DNA of 7,060 nucleotides from NCBI GenBank assembly GCA_964384675.1, contig CAYLNK010000345.1, positions 1 to 7,060 of the forward strand, in the 5' to 3' direction. The stretch comes from CAYLNK01 sp964384675. GTDB lineage: Bacteria > Acidobacteriota > Thermoanaerobaculia > UBA5066. Position numbers and translations under genes: made by a program. Below, piece after piece: positions 1 to 5,681 of the stretch. Position 1 is the stretch's first letter; every line of letters begins with the position of its first letter. The notes under the pieces are model-generated. The model made no database searches. It was not told the DNA's origin and worked only from the letters and a program-made list of their open reading frames with translations.

Positions 1-629
1 GGGAGCGAGCCGACGAAGCGCACGCCGGCGAAGGCGCCGTCCTCGGGGCGGCGCCCGTCGGCGTCCTTCACGCTGACGTTCGCGCCCATCCAGAACGCGG
101 TGTCGCGGCGCGAGCCCTCGAAGCCGTTGGAGTGGACGCGGAAGCTCTCGGTGAGCGTGTCGCTCACGAACGACGTGACGGAGAGGATCGACTCGGAGCC
201 CTTGACGGAGCGGGCGGCCGTCTCCAGCGCCTGCGCCCGCTTGCGCCGCTCCTCGGGAGTGACCTCGCCGTAGCGCGGGTCCTCGAGCTGGAGGTCCACC
301 GCCGGCTGGCCCTTGTACAGCGCCGGGTCGGGGAGGGCGCGGAACGGGTCCTTGGTGAGCGTGCGGGTGAGCGCGACCGCGTCGTCGAGGAACTTGTCGA
401 GCGCCTCCGGGCGCAGGTCGCTCGTCATGACGGACGAGTAGCGCCCGTCGACGTAGAGCTGCAGGCCGAGGCCTCGGGTGGTGGCCTCCTGGATCTTCTC
501 GAGCTTCCCGTCCCGCCACTGCACCTCGACCTCGCGGGTCTTCGCGATACGGGCGGCGGCCTCGCCCGCGCCCTTCTTCCTGGCGAGGGCGACGGTCTCG
601 CGGGCGATCTCCTGGATCGTCTTGCTCAT
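1..629 (-). CDS. pmbA: Metalloprotease-partner subunit TldE/PmbA, N-terminal part (cut by window edge)
   Basis: The first 209 residues of a TldE/PmbA-family protein are visible; the rest lies beyond position 1. The N-terminus reads MSKTIQEIARETVALARKKG, followed by the family's amino-terminal fold with recognisable elements such as a TRGLGLQLYVDGRYSS strand pair, the TSDL segment, and a later SFVSDTLTESFRVHSNGFEG stretch matching the PmbA 'nsHG' region. In characterised bacteria TldE pairs with TldD to make a peptidase that trims and degrades unfolded peptides (microcin B17 leader, CcdA); TldE itself lacks the metal site. The ATG at 629-627 is the only sensible start: a TGA in the same frame (the tldD stop, 641-639) lies just four codons upstream, and a very strong ribosome binding site precedes it. 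No signal peptide is present and none can be added upstream. It follows tldD by 9 bases, so co-transcription is likely. Family assignment is firm; the C-terminal half is not visible. Confidence 0.9.
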   Translation of the reverse strand, partial: MSKTIQEIARETVALARKKGAGEAAARIAKTREVEVQWRDGKLEKIQEATTRGLGLQLYVDGRYSSVMTSDLRPEALDKFLDDAVALTRTLTKDPFRALPDPALYKGQPAVDLQLEDPRYGEVTPEERRKRAQALETAARSVKGSESILSVTSFVSDTLTESFRVHSNGFEGSRRDTAFWMGANVSVKDADGRRPEDGAFAGVRFVGSL

Positions 630-631
630 CG

Positions 632-640
632 GATCACCTC
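632..640 (-). promoter_or_regulatory. Extended ribosome binding site of tldE/pmbA overlapping the tldD stop codon
   Basis: On the minus strand the nine bases GAGGTGATC are a perfect complement of the conserved 16S rRNA 3' tail (GATCACCTC). The AGG core ends 7 bases before the tldE ATG. The last two bases of the tldD stop codon TGA (641-639) are part of this site, so ribosomes terminating on tldD sit exactly on the tldE initiation site. This strongly suggests translational coupling and fixes the tldE start. Confidence 0.85.
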
Positions 641-2183
641 ACGCCTTCCCGCCGCGCCCGCCGACCGTGATCGACGCGACGCGCACGGTGGGCATCCCCT
701 GCGAGACCGGCACGCTCTGGCCGTCCTTGCCGCAGGTCCAGCCCCCCTCGTCGATGACGAGGTCGTTCGACACCATGTCGACCTTCTCCAGCACCTTGGG
801 GCCGTTGCCGATGATGTTGACGTCCTTGATCGGACGGGTCAGCTTGCCGTCCTCGATCAGGAAGCCGTTCTTCACGTAGAACGTGAAGTCGCCGGCGCCG
901 ATCTGCACCTGCCCGTTGGTGAACGACGAGCAGAAGATCCCCTTCTTGACCGACGCGATGATCTCTTCCTTCCGGTGCGGCCCGGGGAGCATGTAGGTCG
1001 AGCGCATGCGGGGCATCGGCGCGAAGCGGTAGCTCTCGCGGCGGCCGTTGCCGGTGGGCTTCACCTTGTAGTGCTTCGCCGAGATCGAGTCGTGCAGGTA
1101 CGTCGTGAGAACGCCGCTCTCGACGAGGTTCGTCCTGCCGACCTGGTTCCCCTCGTCGTCCACGTTGATGGCGCCCCGGGCGTTGTCCTGGGTGCCGTCG
1201 TCGACGATGCTCACGAACTTCTGCGCGATCGGCTTGCCGATCTTGTCGGAGTAGACGGACGTCCCCTTGCGGTTGAAGTCCGCCTCCATGCCGTGCCCGA
1301 TCGCCTCGTGGAGGAGGATCCCCGAGGAGCCCGCGCCCAGCACCACCGGCATCTCGCCGGCGGGCGCCTGGGCGGCGTCGAACAGGATGGTGGTGCGGTC
1401 CACGGCCTCCTTGACGATCCGGTCGAGCCGTTCGGACGTGTAGAAGCCGATGTCGGAGCGGCCGGCCACGTTGTAGCCGTTCGTCTCCTTCTTGCCGTCG
1501 GCCTCGGCCACGACCGAGAGGCCGAGGCGGGTCATCGGCTGGAGGTCCTCGACGATCCGGCCGTTCGAGTCGGCGATCAGGACCGCGCCGTACTCGTCGC
1601 CGAAGGAGACGTTCACCTTCTTGATCCGCGGATCGGCGGCGAACGCCTTGGTGTTCAGGTCGTTCAGGAACGGCAGCTTGCGGCCGGGGGCCACGTCCTC
1701 CCACCGCGTCTTCATCGTGTAGCGGGCCGGGAGCGCCTCCGCCCGGAAGCTCTTCGGGGCGGGACGCGACGGCCCGTCGGCCACCGCGGCGGCCGTGCGT
1801 GCGGCCTGCCGGAGCGCGTCGAGCGTCAGCTCCTCGGTGTAGCCGTAGCCCGTCTGGTCCCCGCGCACCACGCGCACGCCGACGCCCAGCTCCACCCCGG
1901 TGAACGCGCGGTTCACGGCCCCGTCCTCGAGCGCGAGGCTGTTGGAGACCCGGTGCTGGAAGAAGACGTCGGCGTAGTCGCCGCCGCGGGAGAGGGCCGC
2001 CGCCAGGGTCTCGCGGATCAGCTTCTCGTCCACGCCGAAGCGGCTGAAGTAGGTGATGCCGGGCGTGGTCCCGGCCGCGAGCGCCCGGCCGGTGTCGAGG
2101 AGGTCCGGGGCCGCCGCGGCGGCGAGCGCCGAGGCGCTGGCTCCGATGAGGGTTCGTCGTGTCATACCGCGATTCTCGTCCAT
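639..2183 (-). CDS. tldD: Metalloprotease TldD with a predicted twin-arginine (Tat) signal peptide
   Basis: This is a 514-residue TldD, slightly longer than the roughly 480 residues of the E. coli protein because of an added N-terminus. TldD is the metal-bearing subunit of the TldD/TldE peptidase. The signature HEAIGHGMEADFNRKG begins at residue 292: HExxxH (His292, Glu293, His297) is the metal-binding and catalytic motif, and Cys484 in the C-terminal WTCGKDGQSVPV segment corresponds to the cysteine ligand known in E. coli TldD. The protein ends with the family's PTVRVASITVGG strand. Residues 7-14 (MTRRTLIG) fit a Tat motif, followed by an alanine-rich hydrophobic stretch (about 15-26) and an ALA cleavage-type site at 34-36. 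The ATG at 2183 is preferred because GAGGAG lies 10 bases upstream; an in-frame ATG at 2165 (508 residues) keeps the Tat motif but has only a weak site. It lies 38 bases after the glycosyltransferase gene and 9 bases before tldE. E. coli TldD is cytoplasmic, so the export signal is the odd point. Confidence 0.93.
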   Translation of the reverse strand: MDENRGMTRRTLIGASASALAAAAAPDLLDTGRALAAGTTPGITYFSRFGVDEKLIRETLAAALSRGGDYADVFFQHRVSNSLALEDGAVNRAFTGVELGVGVRVVRGDQTGYGYTEELTLDALRQAARTAAAVADGPSRPAPKSFRAEALPARYTMKTRWEDVAPGRKLPFLNDLNTKAFAADPRIKKVNVSFGDEYGAVLIADSNGRIVEDLQPMTRLGLSVVAEADGKKETNGYNVAGRSDIGFYTSERLDRIVKEAVDRTTILFDAAQAPAGEMPVVLGAGSSGILLHEAIGHGMEADFNRKGTSVYSDKIGKPIAQKFVSIVDDGTQDNARGAINVDDEGNQVGRTNLVESGVLTTYLHDSISAKHYKVKPTGNGRRESYRFAPMPRMRSTYMLPGPHRKEEIIASVKKGIFCSSFTNGQVQIGAGDFTFYVKNGFLIEDGKLTRPIKDVNIIGNGPKVLEKVDMVSNDLVIDEGGWTCGKDGQSVPVSQGMPTVRVASITVGGRGGKA

Positions 2184-2193
2184 GCGCGGGCGT

Positions 2194-2199
2194 CTCCTC
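2194..2199 (-). promoter_or_regulatory. Ribosome binding site deciding the tldD start
   Basis: GAGGAG on the minus strand ends 10 bases before the ATG at 2183-2181, within a purine-rich run GGAGAGGAG. It is 28 bases from the next in-frame ATG (2165), so it supports the longer protein beginning MDENRG. It lies in the 38-base gap after the glycosyltransferase stop codon. Confidence 0.6.
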
Positions 2200-2221
2200 T
2201 CCGTTCGATCAGATGACGGGA

Positions 2222-4144
2222 TCAGGGGCCATTCGAAGGGACTACGTCGGACTTTGCGGAAAGTTTCGGGTCGGGCAGAGGGGGGATTCCGAGCCGGGCC
2301 CGGAGGCGACGGGCGTCCTCGAAGCTGACGTCGTAGAACAGGATCGAGTACCCGACCTCCGGCTCGATCCTGGCCTCCAGCTCCTGGAAGTAGGCGTAGA
2401 CCATCGGCGGGTTCGCGAGGAGCGCCGTGCCCGGGTAGAGCGCGCCCGGCGTGGCGCGCCGTACTCCCGGTGCGAGGCCGCGGGGCAGGTGCGACCGGAA
2501 GAACATCCCCCGTTCGTAGTTGACGCTGACCGCGAACGCGCCGGGCTGCGGTCCCCAGGTCGCCGGGTCCTCCAGGCGCTCCCACGGGAGGCGGCGCGCC
2601 GGAGGGACGTAGCGGAGGTCGCGGGGGGCCAGCCGATACGGGGAGACACCCTCGAGCTCGGGCGGTACCGAGCCGGCGTACGCGACCCGGAGCCCGGCCC
2701 GTCGCTCGGGATGGCGTTCGAGCCAGCGCCCGAGGGGGCGCAGGTCCTGTCCCCAGTCCAGGTTGGAGTCGATCAGGTGGAAGCGGCCCTTCTCCGGGCC
2801 CCCGGCGAAGACGTTGAAGTAGGCGAGCTCGTTCGGGTGGATCCGGCTCGCGCCGAAGGCGTTCGCCGCGAGCGCCGCGGCCGCCGCGAGGAGGACGGGC
2901 TTCGGAAGGCCGGGCCGCAGGGCCGAGCCGGCGAGGAGGAACAGGTACGGGAGGACCGGGAGGGCCCAGCGCAGGCCGAGGTTCACGTCCGTCAGGAGGG
3001 AGATCGAGGCGAGGTGGGCCCCTGCGAGGAGCAGCAGCGGAACGGCACGGCTCAGGGCCGGGCGGTCGCGCCCGAGGAGCAACCCCGCGAGCGCCAGGAG
3101 AGCCCAGGTGCCCGGCGGGACCTTGTAGGCGAGGGCGACGAGGAAATAGGTCGCCCAGCCCTTCCGGCGCAGCTCGCCGTCCAGGTAGGCGGGGTACGCC
3201 GTCTCGTGGTCCTGCTCGAGGGCGTCGAAGCCGCGCAGGTAGGGCGCCGGCACCGGTATCGGGAGCCGCGCGGCCCAGGTCCCCGCGAACCGGTGGGCGA
3301 GGAGCCGGGAGCCGAACGGGAGCTCGCCGAGGGGAGTCCCGATCCCCTCGAACCGGTATCCGGCCCCGATCGTCAGGAGCGCGACGGCGCCGAGGCCGGC
3401 GGCGGGCACGAGGAGGGCGCGGCCGACCCGGCGTCGGAGCGCCACGAGCCCCCAGAGAACGAAGACGGGGACGAGCACCAGCGCGCTGAACTTGGTGAGC
3501 TCTACGAGCCCGAGGCCGACACCCGCCAGCGCGCCCCGCCCGGTCGTCGGGCGATCCACGAAACGGGCGAAGAGGAAGGAGGCGAGCACGCCGAAGCTGG
3601 TGGCGCAGAGGTCCGTCGTCACGAGGCCGGCGTGCGCGATCACGTTCGGACAGAACGCCCAGAGGAAGGCTGCGGCCCATCCCGCGGCCGGCCCGAACCA
3701 CCACCGACCCCAGAAGAAGAGGACGGGGAGCGTGAGCGCGGAGAGGCCCGCCACGACGAGGCGACCTCGCGTGTAGAGGTCGAAGTAGCGCGCCGCCGCC
3801 TCCGGCGTGCGCGTGTTCAGCTCCTGGAACGCGAACGCGAAGTGCCAGTGGGACGGCGGGTCGGCCTTCCAGAACCAGGAGTCGTACAGCGGGCGGGTCT
3901 CGTGAGGGATCCCGCGGGCCGCCAGGGCGGGGAGGAGCCTCGGCAAGGGGCCGTTCAGGGTGTAGAGACGGAACTTGCCGGTCTCGAGCGTGGCCAGCCC
4001 GGCCGGGAGGTGGGCGATCTCGTCCAGCGTGATCGACTTCTGGAGCAGCGTGTCGACCGTCAGGGTGAGGTGGACGAGGGCGAGGAGGAAGAGGCCCGCG
4101 GCGGTGACGAGCCGGGACCCGCCGGGATTCCGCGCTCCAGACAC
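2222..4144 (-). CDS. Membrane glycosyltransferase of the ArnT/PMT (GT-C, family 39-like) type
   Basis: This 640-residue integral membrane protein resembles polyprenyl-phosphate-dependent glycosyltransferases (ArnT, protein O-mannosyltransferase and relatives). Such enzymes take a sugar from a lipid carrier and attach it to an acceptor on the outer face of the inner membrane. A first membrane helix (about 13-30) is followed by an extracytoplasmic loop starting ITLDEIAHLPAG, with the acidic pair Asp41-Glu42 where the PMT family has its catalytic Asp-Glu. A second conserved acidic residue, Asp178, sits in HAGLVTTDL. Further hydrophobic segments lie near 129-146, 152-172, 180-195, 218-236, 243-262, 331-357, 366-386, 393-409 and 414-430. 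The C-terminal 200 residues look soluble and include HLIDSNLDWGQDLRPLGRWL (456-475), a motif I recall from related bacterial family-39-like proteins. The start is GTG at 4144-4142; an in-frame TAG four codons upstream leaves little alternative, and no clear Shine-Dalgarno precedes it. The donor sugar and acceptor cannot be told from sequence. It is probably first in an operon with tldD and tldE. Confidence 0.85.
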   Translation of the reverse strand: MSGARNPGGSRLVTAAGLFLLALVHLTLTVDTLLQKSITLDEIAHLPAGLATLETGKFRLYTLNGPLPRLLPALAARGIPHETRPLYDSWFWKADPPSHWHFAFAFQELNTRTPEAAARYFDLYTRGRLVVAGLSALTLPVLFFWGRWWFGPAAGWAAAFLWAFCPNVIAHAGLVTTDLCATSFGVLASFLFARFVDRPTTGRGALAGVGLGLVELTKFSALVLVPVFVLWGLVALRRRVGRALLVPAAGLGAVALLTIGAGYRFEGIGTPLGELPFGSRLLAHRFAGTWAARLPIPVPAPYLRGFDALEQDHETAYPAYLDGELRRKGWATYFLVALAYKVPPGTWALLALAGLLLGRDRPALSRAVPLLLLAGAHLASISLLTDVNLGLRWALPVLPYLFLLAGSALRPGLPKPVLLAAAAALAANAFGASRIHPNELAYFNVFAGGPEKGRFHLIDSNLDWGQDLRPLGRWLERHPERRAGLRVAYAGSVPPELEGVSPYRLAPRDLRYVPPARRLPWERLEDPATWGPQPGAFAVSVNYERGMFFRSHLPRGLAPGVRRATPGALYPGTALLANPPMVYAYFQELEARIEPEVGYSILFYDVSFEDARRLRARLGIPPLPDPKLSAKSDVVPSNGP

Positions 4145-4205
4145 CCGGGGATGCTAACCGCCGAACGTTTAGAATGGAGGGCCGCAGGGCCCAAGGAGTC
4201 CATCC
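4145..4205. promoter_or_regulatory. Divergent intergenic promoter region
   Basis: These 61 bases separate two divergently transcribed genes and must hold promoters or 5' leaders for both. They are visibly more AT-rich in the middle (around 4161-4176) than the flanking genes. On the plus strand TAGAAT at 4170-4175 matches the -10 consensus at five of six positions and would start a short leader containing the AAGGAG site; no good -35 is visible at 17-19 bases. On the minus strand TAGCAT at 4156-4151 is a weaker -10 candidate only six bases from the GTG start. Being the only divergent gap in the window makes promoter content likely; the exact boxes are guesses. Confidence 0.4.
4193..4198 (+). 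promoter_or_regulatory. Ribosome binding site of the phosphohexomutase gene
   Basis: AAGGAG lies 7 bases before the ATG at 4206, ideal spacing, and fixes that start against any upstream alternative. Confidence 0.8.
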
Positions 4206-5597
4206 ATGCTTCGCTTCGGTACATCGGGCTGGAGAGCCGTCCTCGCCGAGGAGTTCACCTTCGACAACGCACGGCGGGTGGTGACCGCGATCGCCCGGGT
4301 GGCGCGGGCGTCCGGGGACCCGGGCCGCGGGATCGTCGTGGCGTCGGACACCCGCTTCCTCAACGAACGGTTCGTCTCCGAGGCGGCGCGGGTCCTGGCC
4401 CGCGAAGGGGTGCGGCCCCTGGTGTGCGACCGGGACGTGCCGACGCCGGTCGTGGCCGACACGATCCGCCGCCGCGGCGCCCTCGGCGGGATCAACTTCA
4501 CGGCGTCCCACAACCCGCCCGAGTACAACGGCATCAAGTTCTCGACGGCCGACGGCGCGCCCGCGCTGCCCTCGATCACGAAGGAGATCGAGGCGGAGAT
4601 CGCCCGCACCGGCGACGCGGACGCCGCGCCGGCCCCGGCGGTCAGCGCCGAGGCGTTCGACCCACGGGAGCCGTACCTCTCGAACCTCGCGACGCGCGTG
4701 AAGGGACCGGCCCTCGCCGGGCTCCGCGTCGCCGTCGACCCGCGCTTCGGGACCTCGCGCGGCTACCTCGACCAGTTCCTGCGCGCGGCCGGAGCCGACG
4801 TCGCCGCGCTGAACCTCCATCGCGACCCGTATTTCGGCGGCCTCTCGCCCCAGTGCGACGCCGTCAATCTCGTCGAGCTCGGCAAGCTCGTGGTCTCGGA
4901 GAAGCGGGCGATCGGTCTGGCGACGGACGGAGACGCGGACCGCTTCGGCGTCCTCGACGCCGACGGGACCTACGTGAACCCGAACCTCTGCCTGATGCTC
5001 CTCGCCGACCGCCTCCTCTCTCGCGGCGGAGCGGGAGGGCGCGGTATCGCCCGCTCGGTCGCCACCACCCACGGCCTCGACGCCGTCGCTCGCGCGTACG
5101 GCGTGCCGGTCCACGTCACGCCGGTCGGCTTCAAGTACATCGGCGAGCTCCTCCTGGCGGACGAGATCGTCATGGGAGGCGAGGAGTCGGCCGGGTTCAC
5201 GATGGAAGGGCACGTCCCGGAGAAGGACGGCATCCTGGCCGACCTCCTGATCGCCGAGCTCGTCGCCGAGACCGGCAAGAGCGTGAAGACGCTGATCGAG
5301 GTGCTCTTCGCCCGGGTCGGACGCGTCTGCCCCACGCGTGCCGACGCTCACCTCGACCCGGCCCTCGCCGCTCAGCTGAAGAAGCGGCTCGCCGAGGACC
5401 CGTCGACCTTCGCCGGCCTGCCGGTCACATCGATCGACCGGATGGACGGCCAGAAGCTGCTCCTCGGCGACGGCCGGTGGATCCTGTTCCGTCCCTCGGG
5501 TACCGAGCCCGTGGTGCGGATCTACGCCGAGTCGTCGTCGGAAGCCGAGACCGAGCGCCTGATCACCGCGGCCAAGAGGTACGTCCTCGAAGCCTGA
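4206..5597 (+). CDS. Phosphoglucomutase/phosphomannomutase family protein (alpha-D-phosphohexomutase)
   Basis: This 463-residue cytoplasmic enzyme is of the alpha-D-phosphohexomutase superfamily, which moves phosphate between C1 and C6 of hexoses through a phosphoserine intermediate. All four active-site signatures are present in order: the N-terminal GTSGWR (5-10); the catalytic serine loop TASHNPPEYNGIK with Ser101; the Mg-binding loop DGDADRFG with Asp241, Asp243 and Asp245; the sugar-specificity loop GGEESAG (324-330); and the phosphate-binding loop RPSGTEP (429-435). GEESAG is the form found in glucose-specific phosphoglucomutases such as E. coli Pgm; GlmM-type enzymes usually carry GEQSGH and PMM/PGM types GEMSGH, so glucose-1-phosphate/glucose-6-phosphate is the favoured substrate, with mannose possible. 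Length is normal for the 450-480-residue bacterial branch. The start is supported by AAGGAG 7 bases upstream. It precedes eno by 84 bases on the same strand, suggesting a carbon-metabolism cluster. Catalytic class is secure; substrate is inferred. Confidence 0.92.
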   Translation: MLRFGTSGWRAVLAEEFTFDNARRVVTAIARVARASGDPGRGIVVASDTRFLNERFVSEAARVLAREGVRPLVCDRDVPTPVVADTIRRRGALGGINFTASHNPPEYNGIKFSTADGAPALPSITKEIEAEIARTGDADAAPAPAVSAEAFDPREPYLSNLATRVKGPALAGLRVAVDPRFGTSRGYLDQFLRAAGADVAALNLHRDPYFGGLSPQCDAVNLVELGKLVVSEKRAIGLATDGDADRFGVLDADGTYVNPNLCLMLLADRLLSRGGAGGRGIARSVATTHGLDAVARAYGVPVHVTPVGFKYIGELLLADEIVMGGEESAGFTMEGHVPEKDGILADLLIAELVAETGKSVKTLIEVLFARVGRVCPTRADAHLDPALAAQLKKRLAEDPSTFAGLPVTSIDRMDGQKLLLGDGRWILFRPSGTEPVVRIYAESSSEAETERLITAAKRYVLEA

Positions 5598-5609
5598 AGC
5601 GAATTGGAC

Positions 5610-5634
5610 GGGGGAGCCCGGGCCGGGCTCCCCC
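5610..5634 (+). terminator. GC-rich hairpin after the phosphohexomutase gene (possible U-less terminator)
   Basis: A perfect 11-bp stem (5610-5620 with 5624-5634) closes a 3-base loop and begins 12 bases after the stop codon at 5597. It contains only one A-T pair per arm. No T-run follows, so it is not a classical intrinsic terminator; it could still pause or end transcription or protect an mRNA 3' end. Read as DNA it is equally a hairpin on the minus strand, but the context favours the plus strand. Confidence 0.45.
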
Positions 5635-5641
5635 CGCACCC

Positions 5642-5666
5642 CCTCCGGGCCTCGAGGGCCCGGAGG
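5642..5666 (+). other. Second GC-rich hairpin just upstream of the eno ribosome binding site
   Basis: A perfect 10-bp stem (5642-5651 with 5657-5666) closes a 5-base loop TCGAG. It starts 7 bases after the preceding hairpin and its 3' arm ends four bases before the AAGGAG of eno. It has no T-run. In the mRNA it would form a leader structure abutting the eno initiation region. Role unknown: it could be an mRNA stabiliser, a processing site or part of an attenuator. Confidence 0.45.
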
Positions 5667-5670
5667 TCTG

Positions 5671-5676
5671 AAGGAG
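5671..5676 (+). promoter_or_regulatory. Ribosome binding site deciding the eno start
   Basis: AAGGAG lies five bases before the ATG at 5682. The reading frame is open further upstream to a TTG at 5604, but that extension would run through both hairpins and has no family counterpart; this site settles the start. Confidence 0.85.
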
Positions 5677-5681
5677 ACAGC

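Noticed and set aside
132..2216. Plus-strand open frame of about 694 codons opposite tldD and tldE
   Set aside because: It is antisense to two genes with clear family motifs, including the HEAIGH and C-terminal cysteine regions. The product is Arg/Leu/Val/Ala-rich with no recognisable fold.
4206..5597. Assignment as GlmM (phosphoglucosamine mutase)
   Set aside because: The sugar loop reads GGEESAG, the glucose-type form, not the GEQSGH typical of GlmM, and the N-terminus GTSGWR differs from the usual GTDGIRG of GlmM.
2159..5671. Plus-strand open frame of about 1,170 codons
   Set aside because: It crosses antisense to the glycosyltransferase and then runs out of frame through the phosphohexomutase gene. 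Its composition is arginine- and glutamate-rich without any domain, and there is no ribosome binding site at its start.
5604..5681. N-terminal extension of enolase from an upstream TTG
   Set aside because: It would add 26 residues translated through two hairpins. Known enolases start near the MYAIDSLHAREVLDSRG position, and a strong AAGGAG sits five bases before the ATG at 5682.
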